In this document: piece by piece, positions 42,663 to 55,523 of the stretch
Position numbering within the stretch: position 1 is the first letter of the stretch
How the letters are laid out: each line of letters begins with the position of its first letter
NCBI RefSeq assembly: GCF_014349105.1
Contig: NZ_JACSJI010000005.1
Span: 62,001 to 126,000 of the forward strand
Direction: 5' to 3'
Source: Caulobacter sp. 17J80-11
GTDB taxonomy: Bacteria; Pseudomonadota; Alphaproteobacteria; Caulobacterales; Caulobacteraceae
DNA length: 64,000 bases
Position numbers and translations under genes: made by a program
Notes under the pieces: model-generated
Told to the model about the DNA's origin: nothing
The model's database searches: none
The model's input: the letters and a program-made list of their open reading frames with translations, nothing else

Positions 42663-44957
42663 ATGGCCGCTTCAGACATCGCGTTCGCCGCCGCCGCCGG
42701 GGCGACCGCGCTGGCGCTGTCGACCACCCTTTGGACCTGGCGGTTCCGCCGCCGGGCGGAGGCGCGCGCCGGCGACCTGGAAGCCCGCCTGGCCGCCGTG
42801 CAGGCCGCCCTGTCGGAAGCCGAGGCCGCCACCGCCGCCTTCGAGGGCGCGCTGGTCGCGGTGGAGGGCGAGGAAGCCCGCCTGGTCTGGGGCGACGAGG
42901 CGCTGGAGACCGCCGCCGCCGCCCTGGAGGTCGAGGCCGACTCCGCGTCGGTCCTGCAGGCCGTCGCCCGCATCGCCCCCGAATACGGCGTGAAGCTGCG
43001 CACCCTGCTGGAGCGCGGCGAGCCCTGCCGCTTCCTGGTGCAGACCTCGCGCGGCGCCCTGGTGGTCGAAGGCCGCCCGTCCGGCGCCATCGCCTGGGTG
43101 CGCATCACCCCGGCCGGCGACGCCGTGCCCGGCGGCAAGTTCGCGGGTCTGGCCGACCGTCTGCCCAACCCGGCCTGGATCACCGACGGCCGCGGCGCCC
43201 TGGTGTGGGCCAACCGCGCCTGGCTGGAGGCGGCGGAAGCCACCTCGCTGGACGACGCGCGGGCCAGGAACGCCACCTTCGACCGCGGCGCCGACGCCCT
43301 GCTGTCCGAAGCCTTCCAACTGCGCGCGCGACGCGAGGGCTTCCGCTGGGTGACGGTCGGCGGCCAGCGGCGCGCCTACCGGGTCGCCGCCGAGCCGGTC
43401 GGCGAGGACGAGGTCGCCGCCTTCGCGATCGACGTCACGGAGGCGGAGGAGACCCGCGAGGCCCTGCGCCGCCACGTCGCCGCCCACGACGAGACCCTGA
43501 ACCACCTGGCCGACGCGGTGGCGATCTTCGGGCCGGAGAAGCGGCTCAGCTATCACAACACCGCCTTCCAGGAGCTGTGGGCGCTGGAGGCCGGCTGGCT
43601 GGCCGAACGGCCGACCCACGGCGAGCTGCTGGACCGCCTGCGCCAGCGCCGCCGTCTGCCCGAGACGGTCGAGTACACCAAGTGGAAGGCGGCCGAGCTG
43701 GAGTTCTATGGCTCGACCGCCGTGGCGCCCGACGACCTGTGGAGCCTGCCCGACGGGCGCACGCTTCGCGTGGTTCGCCAGCCGCACCCGATGGGCGGCC
43801 TCTTGCTGCTGTTCTCCGACATCACCGGCGAGCTGAAGCTGCGGGCCCAGTACAACGCCCTGATCCAGGTGCAGAAGGCCACGCTCGACAAGCTGAACGA
43901 CGCGGTCGCGGTGTTCGGTTCGGACGGGCGCTTACGCCTGCACAACGAGGCCTTCGAGCGGTTCTGGAACGTCACGGGCGAGCAGATCGGCGAGGCCGGC
44001 GACTTCGACCGCGTGGCCGAGCTGTGCCGGCCGCTGCTGCACGACGCGGCCCTGTGGACCGAACTGAAGGGCAAGGTCGCCGACACCGACCCGCGGGCGC
44101 GCGCGCCGATGACCGGCGAAGCGCGCACCTCCGACCGCCGCGTGGTCGCCTACCAGTCGCGGCCGCTGCCGGACGGCGCGACCCTGATCGGCTTCGACGA
44201 CGTGACCGCCACCAAGGAGCTGGTGCGCGCCCTCGAGCAACGCTCCGCCGCCCTGGTCGAGGCCGAGCGGCTGAAGCGCGACTTCGTCGGCAACGTCTCC
44301 TACGAGCTGCGTACGCCGCTGACGACCATCGTCGGCTATTCCGAGCTGCTGGAGGCGCAAGGGCAGGCCCTGCCGGATCGGGCCCGCAACCATCTGGGCG
44401 CGATCAAGACCGCCGCCGCCCAGCTGGCCCGCTCGATCGACGACGTGCTGGACATGGCCCAGATCGACGCCGGCGAAATGGCGCTGGCGATCGAGGACGT
44501 GGCCGTGTGCGACGCCCTGGAGGCCGCCGCCCAGCGCGTGCGGGCCGAGATCGAGGGCCGCGGCGGCGCGCTGGTGGTGAGCTGCGCGGCCGACGCCGGG
44601 ACCATCCGCGCCGACGCGCGCCGGCTCGGCCAGGCGCTGGACCATCTGCTGGACAACGCCGCGCGGGCGACCGCGGCCGGCGGCGTGGTGACGCTCGCCG
44701 CCGAGCGCACCGCTTCGGGCGTGCAGCTGACGGTGCGGGACACCGGCCGGGGCATCCCCTACCACCAGCAGGCCCACGTGTTCGACCGCTTCGTCGGCCG
44801 CGACCGCGGCGGCCCGGGCCTGGGTCTGGCGCTGGTCAAGGCGCTGGTCGAGCTGCACGGCGGCTGGGTGGCGCTGCAGAGCGAGCCGGGCGCGGGAGCG
44901 ACCTTCACCATGCACCTGCCCGAGCAGGCGGTCATGGAGCGCGACGCGGCGGAGTGA
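42663..44957 (+). CDS. divL: Cell-cycle kinase-like protein DivL
   Basis: This 764-residue protein has an N-terminal membrane helix (about 7-26), then PAS-type sensor segments from about 150 to 520. A DHp domain has the sequence FVGNVSYELRTPLTTIVGYS. The residue normally His is tyrosine, Y547, as in Caulobacter DivL (Tyr550). The ATPase domain has HLLDNAARAT, DTGRGIPYHQ and GGPGLGLALVKAL. In Caulobacter DivL regulates CckA in response to DivK, to control CtrA. The match in order and motif supports the same role and is a strong taxonomic marker. Confidence 0.95.
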   Translation: MAASDIAFAAAAGATALALSTTLWTWRFRRRAEARAGDLEARLAAVQAALSEAEAATAAFEGALVAVEGEEARLVWGDEALETAAAALEVEADSASVLQAVARIAPEYGVKLRTLLERGEPCRFLVQTSRGALVVEGRPSGAIAWVRITPAGDAVPGGKFAGLADRLPNPAWITDGRGALVWANRAWLEAAEATSLDDARARNATFDRGADALLSEAFQLRARREGFRWVTVGGQRRAYRVAAEPVGEDEVAAFAIDVTEAEETREALRRHVAAHDETLNHLADAVAIFGPEKRLSYHNTAFQELWALEAGWLAERPTHGELLDRLRQRRRLPETVEYTKWKAAELEFYGSTAVAPDDLWSLPDGRTLRVVRQPHPMGGLLLLFSDITGELKLRAQYNALIQVQKATLDKLNDAVAVFGSDGRLRLHNEAFERFWNVTGEQIGEAGDFDRVAELCRPLLHDAALWTELKGKVADTDPRARAPMTGEARTSDRRVVAYQSRPLPDGATLIGFDDVTATKELVRALEQRSAALVEAERLKRDFVGNVSYELRTPLTTIVGYSELLEAQGQALPDRARNHLGAIKTAAAQLARSIDDVLDMAQIDAGEMALAIEDVAVCDALEAAAQRVRAEIEGRGGALVVSCAADAGTIRADARRLGQALDHLLDNAARATAAGGVVTLAAERTASGVQLTVRDTGRGIPYHQQAHVFDRFVGRDRGGPGLGLALVKALVELHGGWVALQSEPGAGATFTMHLPEQAVMERDAAE

Positions 44958-44966
44958 GCCGCACAT

Positions 44967-45124
44967 CCTCCCCCGAGCGAGCGAAGCGAGCAGTGGGGGA
45001 GGGGGACCACGCGAAGCGTGGTGGAGGGGGCTCGCCTTGGCGCGACGGAGCCCGCGCACTCCGCTGGAGCCCCCCTCGGCGGCTAGCGCCGCCTGCTCCC
45101 CCCAGCGCTGACGCTCGGGGGGAG
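44967..45124. repeat. Composite palindromic repeat element
   Basis: Nested palindromes follow each other: CCTCCCCC/GGGGGAGG (44967-45002), CCACGC-GAA-GCGTGG (45007-45021), GGCGGC-TAGC-GCCGCC (45078-45093) and CTCCCCCCAGCG/CGCT-C-GGGGGGAG (45096-45124). A GGAGGGGGCTC/GAGCCCCCCTC pair spans the middle. This fills the gap between divL and the convergent ferredoxin gene and probably ends both transcripts. It looks like a mobile-type intergenic repeat of the Caulobacterales. Confidence 0.8.
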
Positions 45125-45134
45125 ATCTAGAGGC

Positions 45135-46239
<1,105 letters not shown>

Positions 46240-46258
46240 CAGACGGTATCCCTGAAAC

Positions 46259-48046
46259 TCAATACACCCGCGCCTTGGGCGCGATGTAGCTGACCTCGTC
46301 GGTCATGGTGTAGGCGTGGACCGGGCGGTAGTCGATCTTCACCGCGCCCGTGGACTGGTCGAGCCAGGCCAGGGTGTGCTTCATCCAGTTGTTGTCGTCG
46401 CGCTCGGGGAAGTCCTCGCGCGCGTGGGCCCCGCGGCTCTCGGTGCGGTTCAGCGCGCCGTTCACCGTCACGACCGCCTGACCGATCAGGTTGTCGTACT
46501 CCAGGGTCTCGACCAGGTCGGTGTTCCAGATCATGCCGCGGTCGGTGACCTGGATGTCCTTCGACTGGTCCCAGATCTTCGCCAGGCGGTCGACGCCCTG
46601 CTGCAGGGTCTCGCCGGTGCGGAACACCGCGGCGTCCTCCTGCATGGCCTTCTGCATGCGCAGGCGCAGCTCCGCGGTCGGCGTGCCGCCCGAGGCGTTG
46701 CGGAAGCGATCCAGACGGGCCAGGTGGCCGTCGGTCGCCGCCTGGGCGACGTCCGGCACGGCCGAGTTGCGGTCGACGATCTCGGCGGCGCGCAGGCCGG
46801 CGGCGCGGCCGAACACCACCAGGTCGATCAACGAGTTCGAGCCCAGGCGGTTGGCGCCGTGCACCGACACGCAGGCCGCTTCGCCCACGGCCATCAGGCC
46901 GGGCACCACCGCGTCCGGGTTGTCGCCGTGCTTGGTGACGACCTCGCCGTGGAAGTTCGTCGGGATGCCGCCCATGTTGTAGTGGACGGTCGGGATGACC
47001 GGGATCGGCTCCTTGGTCACGTCGACGCCGGCGAAGATCTTGGCGCTTTCCGAGATGCCCGGCAGGCGCTGGTGGATGATCGCCGGATCCAGGTGGTCCA
47101 GGTGCAGGAAGATGTGGTCCTTGTTCGGACCCACGCCGCGGCCTTCACGCACCTCGATGGTCATGGAGCGGCTGACCATGTCGCGCGGGGCCAGGTCCTT
47201 CACGGTCGGCGCGTAGCGCTCCATGAAGCGCTCGCCCTGCGAGTTGGTCAGGTAGCCGCCTTCGCCGCGGACGCCTTCGGTGATCAGGCAGCCCGCGCCG
47301 TAGATGCCGGTCGGGTGGAACTGCACGAACTCCATGTCCTGCAGCGGCAGGCCGGCGCGCTGCACCATGGCGTTGCCGTCGCCGGTGCAGGTGTGGGCCG
47401 AGGTGGCCGAGAAATAGGCGCGGCCGTAGCCGCCGGTGGCCAGGATCACCAGCTTGGCGCGGAAGCGGTGCAGGGTGCCGTCGTCGAGCTTCCAGGCGGT
47501 GACGCCCTTGCAGGCGCCGTCTTCCATGATCAGGTCGAGCGCGAAGAACTCGATGAAGAAGTCGACGTCGTTGCGAACGGACTGGCCGTACAGCGTGTGC
47601 AGGATGGCGTGGCCGGTGCGGTCGGCGGCGGCGCAGGTGCGCTGCACCGGGGCCTCGCCGAAGTTGCGGGTCATGCCGCCGAAGGCGCGCTGGTAGATCT
47701 TGCCTTCGTCGGTGCGCGAGAACGGCACGCCCCAGTGCTCGAGCTCGTAGATCGCGGCCGGCGCGTTGCGGCACAGGTATTCGATGGAGTCCTGGTCGCC
47801 CAGCCAGTCCGACCCCTTCACGGTGTCGAACATGTGCCAGCGCCAGTCGTCCTCACCCATGTTGCCGAGCGCGGCCGAGATGCCGCCCTGGGCGGCCACC
47901 GTGTGCGAACGGGTCGGGAAGACCTTGGTCACGCAGGCGGTCTTCAGGCCGGCCTGGGCGCAGCCGAGCGCGGCGCGCAGGCCCGAACCGCCGGCGCCCA
48001 CCACCACCACGTCGTAGGCGTGGTCGACGAACTCGTAGGCGGCCAT
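46259..48046 (-). CDS. sdhA: Succinate dehydrogenase flavoprotein subunit
   Basis: This 595-residue catalytic subunit starts at ATG 48046. [18 protein letters not shown] binds FAD, and [17 protein letters not shown] contains the covalent-FAD histidine. [15 protein letters not shown] and [18 protein letters not shown] are active-site regions. It oxidises succinate at the inner face of the membrane. An in-frame extension runs into sdhD but is not needed. sdhD ends two bases before this start. Confidence 0.97.
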   Translation of the reverse strand: MAAYEFVDHAYDVVVVGAGGSGLRAALGCAQAGLKTACVTKVFPTRSHTVAAQGGISAALGNMGEDDWRWHMFDTVKGSDWLGDQDSIEYLCRNAPAAIYELEHWGVPFSRTDEGKIYQRAFGGMTRNFGEAPVQRTCAAADRTGHAILHTLYGQSVRNDVDFFIEFFALDLIMEDGACKGVTAWKLDDGTLHRFRAKLVILATGGYGRAYFSATSAHTCTGDGNAMVQRAGLPLQDMEFVQFHPTGIYGAGCLITEGVRGEGGYLTNSQGERFMERYAPTVKDLAPRDMVSRSMTIEVREGRGVGPNKDHIFLHLDHLDPAIIHQRLPGISESAKIFAGVDVTKEPIPVIPTVHYNMGGIPTNFHGEVVTKHGDNPDAVVPGLMAVGEAACVSVHGANRLGSNSLIDLVVFGRAAGLRAAEIVDRNSAVPDVAQAATDGHLARLDRFRNASGGTPTAELRLRMQKAMQEDAAVFRTGETLQQGVDRLAKIWDQSKDIQVTDRGMIWNTDLVETLEYDNLIGQAVVTVNGALNRTESRGAHAREDFPERDDNNWMKHTLAWLDQSTGAVKIDYRPVHAYTMTDEVSYIAPKARVY

Positions 48047-48048
48047 GG

Positions 48049-48438
48049 TCAGACTCCGAAGCCGCCGAAGGCGACCATAAGGATGGAAATCACCGTCGCC
48101 ACGGCCAGAGCGGCGCAGACGACGAAATTCAGGAACAGAGAGAGGCCCTTGCCGAGCGTCTTGTGCAGGTAGTCCTCGATCACCACCCGCATGCCCAGGT
48201 GCATGTGGTAGATCGAGACCAGCACGGTCACGGCCAGCAGGGCGGCGTTGATCGGGTTGCGCACGAAGGCCCAGGCGCCGTCGTAGCCGGTGTTCGCGAT
48301 GGTCCAGGCGCCCCACAGGCCCCAGACGGTCAGCGGGACCAGGATCAGCGAGCTGACGCGTTCCTTGATCCACACGCCGGCGCCGTGGTGGGCCGAACCC
48401 AGGCCCTCGACCTTCTTCTTGTCGGTCTCGAAGCTCAC
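48049..48438 (-). CDS. sdhD: Succinate dehydrogenase membrane anchor subunit
   Basis: This 129-residue protein begins at GTG 48438, overlapping the sdhC stop by four bases. Three membrane helices are predicted, near 30-50, 62-82 and 100-124. [17 protein letters not shown] contains the likely haem and quinone-site residues of the SdhD family. It binds with SdhC to anchor SdhAB and form the ubiquinone site. Confidence 0.9.
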   Translation of the reverse strand: MSFETDKKKVEGLGSAHHGAGVWIKERVSSLILVPLTVWGLWGAWTIANTGYDGAWAFVRNPINAALLAVTVLVSIYHMHLGMRVVIEDYLHKTLGKGLSLFLNFVVCAALAVATVISILMVAFGGFGV

Positions 48439-48872
48439 AGCACGACCTTTCCGCTGGCGAACAGAGCCGCCCAGAAGGCGACGGTGGCGATCACGGCGAA
48501 CCAGATCGACAGGGTGGAGAGCGTGCTGGCGGTCTTCGGCGACAGGCCCGCGCCGGTGTCCCACAGCAGGTGCCGCAGGCCCGAGGCCAGGTGATAGAAG
48601 GCCGCCGCGCTCAGGCCGAACCAGATCAGGAGGCCCAGCGGCGAGGAGGCGCACTGCAGGAACTGCGCGTACACCGCCGGACCGGCGGCCAGCGCGGCCA
48701 GCCAGCCGACCACCGCGAAGGCGCCGACGTACAGCGCCACGCCGGAGGCACGGTGGAGGATCGACCCCAGCATGGTGACGTGCCAGCGCCACACCTGCAG
48801 GTGCGGCGACATCGGCCGGACGATGGGCTTCTTGCGGGTCTTGCCCGCCGCGCCCGCACTCGCGTTCGACAT
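48435..48872 (-). CDS. sdhC: Succinate dehydrogenase cytochrome b556 subunit
   Basis: This 145-residue membrane protein has a positively charged start and [12 protein letters not shown], then [12 protein letters not shown] (H40-R41) and [15 protein letters not shown], the haem-site signature of SdhC. Three hydrophobic segments follow the usual spacing. First gene of sdhCDAB-ferredoxin; its promoter must lie in the 212 bases before it, shared with the divergent TadE-like gene. Confidence 0.93.
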   Translation of the reverse strand: MSNASAGAAGKTRKKPIVRPMSPHLQVWRWHVTMLGSILHRASGVALYVGAFAVVGWLAALAAGPAVYAQFLQCASSPLGLLIWFGLSAAAFYHLASGLRHLLWDTGAGLSPKTASTLSTLSIWFAVIATVAFWAALFASGKVVL

Positions 48873-49084
48873 GCTTCGCTCAATCCTTCTCGGCCGGATA
48901 CGACCGGCGACGCGGTTTTAGTCCGTGCGACTCGGCTGTCAACGAAAGCGCGGCCTCCTGAGTGCCCTCAGGGAGCCGTGAATCCGCCCCTGAGCGCGCC
49001 TGGCAAAGGGAATCTTCGTTTCAAGCGGAACAGTGGGAAAAGCTGCGCGGTTGGCGGTCGAACTTCGCCGTAAGCGAGGACGAC

Positions 49085-49486
49085 ATGCGCAGGCGACGGA
49101 TGTTGCGGATCGGACGCGACGAGCGCGGGGCGGCCCTGGTCGAGTTTTCGCTGGTCGCGCCGATCCTGCTGAGCCTGACCTTCGGCGTCATCCAGTACGG
49201 CCTGCTGCTCTACACCTACAACAACATGCTCAACGCGGCGCGCGAGACCGCGCGCAGCGTGGCGATCGGCTCGGTGAAGGCGGCCGCCGCGCCGGACTTC
49301 GCCAAGACCATGCTGGTGACCTGGCCCGCCCCATGGACGGTGACCGCTGACGACAAGGTCAAAATCAATGGCGACGACCATGTGCGGCTGACCATCAGCA
49401 CGCCGTCCTCGAAAGCCGCGATCATCAACCTCGTGCCGATGCCCGCGACCTTGACCGCCCAGGTCACCATGAGGATCGAGAAGTGA
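49085..49486 (+). CDS. TadE-like pilus assembly protein
   Basis: This 133-residue protein starts at ATG 49085 with GCGAGGAC upstream. DERGAALVEFSLVAPILLSLTFGVIQYG is the TadE N-terminus: a processing-like glutamate in a hydrophobic helix, near residues 15-35. A beta-rich periplasmic part follows. TadE-type pseudopilins normally belong to Flp/Tad loci. Here only a TadG-like gene follows, overlapping by four bases, and no tadABC-type genes are adjacent. Confidence 0.88.
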   Translation: MRRRRMLRIGRDERGAALVEFSLVAPILLSLTFGVIQYGLLLYTYNNMLNAARETARSVAIGSVKAAAAPDFAKTMLVTWPAPWTVTADDKVKINGDDHVRLTISTPSSKAAIINLVPMPATLTAQVTMRIEK

Positions 49487-51195
49487 AGGGGCGGGCTCGA
49501 CTGAAGGCGCTGGCGGCGGATCGTTCCGGCGCTGTCCTGGCCTATGCCGCCCTGACGCTCGGGGTGCTGCTGGGGGTCGGCGCCCTGGCCGTGGACGGCG
49601 CCCAGATCTACACGACGAAGACCCGACTTCAGATCGTCGCCGACGCCGCCGCGCTCGCCGCCGCTCAGGAACTGCCGGACACGACCAAGGCCACGGCCTC
49701 CGCCCTGGCGGTCGCCGAGGCGAACATGCCGGCGGCCCAGAACGGGGCTGTCCTGCGCGCCTCGGACATCGAGTTCGGCAACTGGGACCCGGACACCCGC
49801 AGGTTCACCAAGGGCGGCACGGCGAACGCCGTGCGGGTGGCGGCCGGCCGCACGGGCAGCCGCAGCAATCCCCTGCCCCTGACCCTGGCCAGCGTGTTCG
49901 GGTCGAGCGTGACCGACGTCGCGGCCGACAGCATCGGGCTGAAGCGCGTGGTCGAGGTCGCCCTGGTGCTCGACAACACCGGCTCCATGAAGGACGGCGG
50001 CAAGATCGACGCCCTGCGCACGGCCGCCGAGGACTTCCTCGACATCGTGTTCGAGAACGCCAACGGCGGCGTGAGGGTCTCGGTCGTGCCCTACGTCGCC
50101 TCGGTCAACATCAAGGCTCCGGGCGTCTTCGACTACGCCTGGATGGTCGAGGGCGGGCCGAAGAATCCGACGGTGACCAACCCTTGGGGAACCGGCAATA
50201 CGGCGGAGGTGCTCGCCGCGACGGCCGCCACGTACGAGGGCGAGAATTTCACGGCCTCGGCGGCGGACAAGCGGGTCAACCCGTGGTCGCTGTTCGAACA
50301 GATGAAGGTCGCCTGGAAGGGATGCGTCGAGGCGCGCCCGGCGCCCTACGACACCGAGGACACGCCGCCCGGGACGGGCGACACGCGGTGGGTGCCCTAC
50401 CTCTGGCCCGACGAGCCGAGCAAGGAGGACAACTCCTCCAACAGCTACATCAAGGACGACGACAAGAGCAAAGCGGCCAAGGACTTCAGGAAGGACGAGA
50501 AGTGGGCGCAATTGCAGGCGGACACGTCGAAGTATGACCAGGACCTGAGAATCCCGGGCAAGGTCGACCACGCTCTCAGGGAGACTGGCGGCGCCGACGT
50601 CAGCACCTACGGCCCGAACAAGTCCTGCGGCGACCCCATTCAGCCGCTGACCACCGACAAGGGCGTGCTGGTGACCAAGGTGCGCGGCATGGTTCCCTGG
50701 CACAACGGCGGGACCATCACCTCCGAGGGCCTGTTCTGGGGCTGGGCGACGCTTTCCCCGACCGCGCCCTTCACCGAGGGCGCCCCTTACAACGTCGACC
50801 GGGTCAAGAAGATCGCGGTGATCATGACCGACGGGGAGAACTTCCTGTACGGCGGCTCAAACCCGGACGGCGTGGGCGAGAACTCCGCCTGGTACAACAA
50901 GTCCGACTACGGGGCCTACGGCTACCTCGGCAAGAACCGGCTCGGCACCACCGATCCCGACGCGACCACGGCCCCGGTCAACGCCAAGATGCTCAAGATC
51001 TGCGCCAACATGAAGGCCAAGGGCATCGAGATCTACACCATCATCCTGCAGGTGCCGAACAAGGCCGCCAAGGACGCGTTCAAGGCCTGCGCCACCCGCG
51101 AGGACATGTATTACGACGCCGGTTCCAACGCGGCGCTGAAGGACGCCTTCCGGGACATCGCCGAGCGGATCGGCGAGCTGCGCCTGATCGGCTGA
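49483..51195 (+). CDS. TadG-like protein with vWA domain
   Basis: This 570-residue protein starts at GTG 49483, overlapping the TadE-like stop. A hydrophobic segment near 15-37 (DRSGAVLAYAALTLGVLLGV) anchors it. The vWA MIDAS motif is D164-x-T166-x-S168 in LVLDNTGSMKDGG, and a later IAVIMTDGENFLYGG completes the metal site. The central region has a lysine/aspartate-rich insertion of about 60 residues. TadG proteins act in pilus assembly at the envelope. No signal of export through a type IV machinery lies beside it. Confidence 0.85.
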   Translation: MKGRARLKALAADRSGAVLAYAALTLGVLLGVGALAVDGAQIYTTKTRLQIVADAAALAAAQELPDTTKATASALAVAEANMPAAQNGAVLRASDIEFGNWDPDTRRFTKGGTANAVRVAAGRTGSRSNPLPLTLASVFGSSVTDVAADSIGLKRVVEVALVLDNTGSMKDGGKIDALRTAAEDFLDIVFENANGGVRVSVVPYVASVNIKAPGVFDYAWMVEGGPKNPTVTNPWGTGNTAEVLAATAATYEGENFTASAADKRVNPWSLFEQMKVAWKGCVEARPAPYDTEDTPPGTGDTRWVPYLWPDEPSKEDNSSNSYIKDDDKSKAAKDFRKDEKWAQLQADTSKYDQDLRIPGKVDHALRETGGADVSTYGPNKSCGDPIQPLTTDKGVLVTKVRGMVPWHNGGTITSEGLFWGWATLSPTAPFTEGAPYNVDRVKKIAVIMTDGENFLYGGSNPDGVGENSAWYNKSDYGAYGYLGKNRLGTTDPDATTAPVNAKMLKICANMKAKGIEIYTIILQVPNKAAKDAFKACATREDMYYDAGSNAALKDAFRDIAERIGELRLIG

Positions 51196-51256
51196 CCGTT
51201 GCGCCTTCCAAGGTCGGGCGATAGCGTTCTTGGCGAACCATGTGATGTGAACCGCC

Positions 51257-51880
51257 GTGTCGACGCCGCTTCTCCTGGCCGTGCTGTTGCTCGCCGCGCA
51301 AGACCCCGGCTCGACCGAGGAGCCGGATCCGGCTGTCACGTTCCCGACCGACACCCAGCCCCTCTACACCCCGCCCGCGGTGCGGCCGTTCGAAATGCCG
51401 TCTGGCGTCTCCTACGATCCGCCGGGCGCGCAGATCAGCGACCCGGTCGCGGCCCAGTCGGTCCAGCTCGACGCCTACGCCCGCTCCTACGAAGGCCCGA
51501 AGACGGTGACCGAGCAGGTCTACGAGCGCGGCGTGCGCGGCGCGTTCGAGTCCGCCCAGGTGCGCATGGGCCGGCTGGACGGCGAATGGCGGGTGACCGG
51601 CGCCGACGGACGGCCGCTGATGGTGCTGCTGCTCAGCGATCCCGGAGCCGGCGAGATCGACGGCGCCTGGCGTGATCTGCGGGCCGGGCCCGGGACGCCC
51701 GCCTCGGACCTGCTCGACTCGGTGACGCGCCAGGGCGGCGAACTGGTGATCCGTTTCACCCCGCGCGGTCAGGCGCACGCGTCGGAGCTGCGGCTCAGCA
51801 CGGCGACCGACAGCCGGCTGGTCGGCTCCCTGCACGCCGGCTCGGGCGGCGTCCAGCGGGTGACCGCGACCCGCTTCTAG
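51257..51880 (+). CDS. Exported hypothetical protein
   Basis: This 207-residue protein begins at GTG 51257 with a short hydrophobic signal (LLLAVLLLAAQ). The mature N-terminus is Pro/Thr-rich (EEPDPAVTFPTDTQPLYTPP) and likely disordered. A beta-rich C-terminal half follows with RMGRLDGEWRVTGADGRP and a final GVQRVTATRF strand. I do not recognise a family. It follows the TadG-like gene by 61 bases and converges on the HIT gene with a four-base overlap. Confidence 0.65.
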   Translation: MSTPLLLAVLLLAAQDPGSTEEPDPAVTFPTDTQPLYTPPAVRPFEMPSGVSYDPPGAQISDPVAAQSVQLDAYARSYEGPKTVTEQVYERGVRGAFESAQVRMGRLDGEWRVTGADGRPLMVLLLSDPGAGEIDGAWRDLRAGPGTPASDLLDSVTRQGGELVIRFTPRGQAHASELRLSTATDSRLVGSLHAGSGGVQRVTATRF

Positions 51881-52317
51881 AGCAGGCAGGACTTCAGCGC
51901 GGCCAGGGCCGCGGCCTTGGCGTGGTCCAGCACGCCGTGCGCGTAGGCGATCGGCGCGCCGCGCGCCCACACCGGATCGGGCCACAGGCCGTCGTCGCGC
52001 CGTCGGCCCAGCACGTGAACGTGCAGCTGCGGCGTCACCAGGCCCAGCGCCCCGACATTCAGCTTCTCGACGGGCCGGCCCAGGGCCTCGCCGACCGCGC
52101 GAACGGCGGCCGAGGCGAGGCTGATCTCCTCCATCAGCCGGGCGCGGTCCTCGGGGGACAGGTCGTCGATCTCGCCGGCGCCGGCGCGGCGCGGGATCAG
52201 CACGATCCAGGGAAAGCGCGCGTCCAGCTGCAGCCGGGCCTGCGACAGGGGCAGGTCGGCCAGCCGGTCGCTGGTCGCCTCGAGGTTCGGGTGCAGGGAG
52301 AAGTCAGGCGTCGACAT
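51877..52317 (-). CDS. HIT family protein
   Basis: This 146-residue protein of the histidine-triad superfamily has the nucleotide-binding core FPWIVLIPRRAGAGEI and VTPQLHVHVLGRR. H99 and H101 supply the last two histidines; the first position of the triad is Q97, a common variant. Such proteins hydrolyse nucleotidyl bonds. ALGRPVEKLNVGALGL is also typical. The gene is convergent with the exported hypothetical, overlapping by four bases. Confidence 0.88.
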   Translation of the reverse strand: MSTPDFSLHPNLEATSDRLADLPLSQARLQLDARFPWIVLIPRRAGAGEIDDLSPEDRARLMEEISLASAAVRAVGEALGRPVEKLNVGALGLVTPQLHVHVLGRRRDDGLWPDPVWARGAPIAYAHGVLDHAKAAALAALKSCLL

Positions 52318-52399
52318 GCCGCCAAGGTGATGGTCTCGCGCCGCCGGTCAAGCGGGCGAGGAGCGGGACCGGCGGAACGCCCGCCGGCCCCGTCTCAGA

Positions 52400-54434
<2,035 letters not shown>

Positions 54435-54459
54435 GCGCCGGTCCAGGGCGAGACCTGAA

Positions 54460-54489
54460 GGGCGCGGAGCTTCGGTCCCGCGCCCTTTT
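54460..54489 (+). terminator. mdh terminator
   Basis: GGGCGCGG pairs with CCGCGCCC around a 10-base loop, followed by TTTT. Confidence 0.85.
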
Positions 54490-54566
54490 CATTTGCGCCG
54501 TTCGCGTAACGTCGGTTGCGCGGCCTCCCCGCCACACGGCAAGATGGCGTCAGGGGAGGAGTTCTC

Positions 54567-55403
54567 ATGAAAGCTGTAGCGTTCTGCGCCGTCCTCGCGA
54601 CGGCGCTCGTGGCCGCGTCGCCGGTTCCCGCCGCGTCGGAAAAGCTGTCGCCGAGCTATCTCGAGCTGCGCCGCAATCTCGAGTTCAACGGCTGGGAAAC
54701 GCGGACCTCGATGGCCTACGGCGGCGACCTGCCCGCCGGCAGCGCGGCTGGCGTGCCGGACGCGACGCTACGCCAGCGCCTGGACGCGTTGTGCGGTCGT
54801 GGGGAGTTCGATTCCGAGCTGGGTCGATATCTCACCGAGAACTATCGGGATCCCGGGCTCGACCGCTCCGGCCGGCGCGACGGCGCCGGCTTCGCGATGC
54901 GCGACGGCAAGCTCGGCGTCGCCAGGAACTTCAAGGAAATGCTGCCGCGTCACCTGATGCGCGTGCGCGACAGCCTGCCGCCGCCAGGACAGGCCAGGTT
55001 CCTTCGGGACGGCGAGACCCTGGGCGGCTTCCCCGCCGACGCCGCCGCCGCGATCCGGCAGCGGGGGGAGTGGCTGGTGGTGCTCGACCAGCTCACGCTC
55101 GAAATCGACCGCCAGCGTATGCAGAACCCCAAGGAGTTCGAGACCGCCTACGCCTTCGGCCTGTGGACCGGGATCAAGTGCGACTTCGCCCTCAGGGGAA
55201 AGAACGTCCTCAAGGACGAGATCGAGAAGAACGGCTTCCCCGCCGCCGACGCCGGCGCGGACACCCAGCGCGCCTTCCTGCTGCTGGTCGCGGCCAGCCG
55301 CGATCCGCAGGTGACCCGCGCGGCTCTGGACGCCGCCCGCAAGGCGCCGGTGGGCGCGGTGGCGCCTGAGATCGTCGCGCGGCTGGAGGCTTGGGCGAAG
55401 TGA
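54567..55403 (+). CDS. Exported hypothetical protein
   Basis: This 278-residue protein starts at ATG 54567 behind GGGGAGGAG. It has a signal peptide with the likely cut near VPAAS. The mature part is rich in Arg/Asp/Glu and helical (LSPSYLELRRNLEFNGWET, and a later WLVVLDQLTLEIDRQR). A single CGRGEFD region and KCDFALRGKN give two cysteines. The family is not recognised. A strong GC hairpin (CGGCCGGG/CCCGGCCG, 55412-55434) follows the stop. Confidence 0.65.
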   Translation: MKAVAFCAVLATALVAASPVPAASEKLSPSYLELRRNLEFNGWETRTSMAYGGDLPAGSAAGVPDATLRQRLDALCGRGEFDSELGRYLTENYRDPGLDRSGRRDGAGFAMRDGKLGVARNFKEMLPRHLMRVRDSLPPPGQARFLRDGETLGGFPADAAAAIRQRGEWLVVLDQLTLEIDRQRMQNPKEFETAYAFGLWTGIKCDFALRGKNVLKDEIEKNGFPAADAGADTQRAFLLLVAASRDPQVTRAALDAARKAPVGAVAPEIVARLEAWAK

Positions 55404-55523
55404 CGGGCCGGCGGCCGGGGGCGGCGCCCGGCCGGCCCATGCCTTACGGTGGTGGTGACCGGCGGATGGCTGGCGAGCGGCGGCGCCGATGCGCTAGTCC
55501 TGCACAGCGGAACAGGAGAGCCC

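Noticed and set aside
42230-45130. Plus-strand frame of over 900 codons covering divL in another register
   Set aside because: divL in its own frame has clear kinase motifs; the alternative is Arg/Gly/Pro-rich noise.
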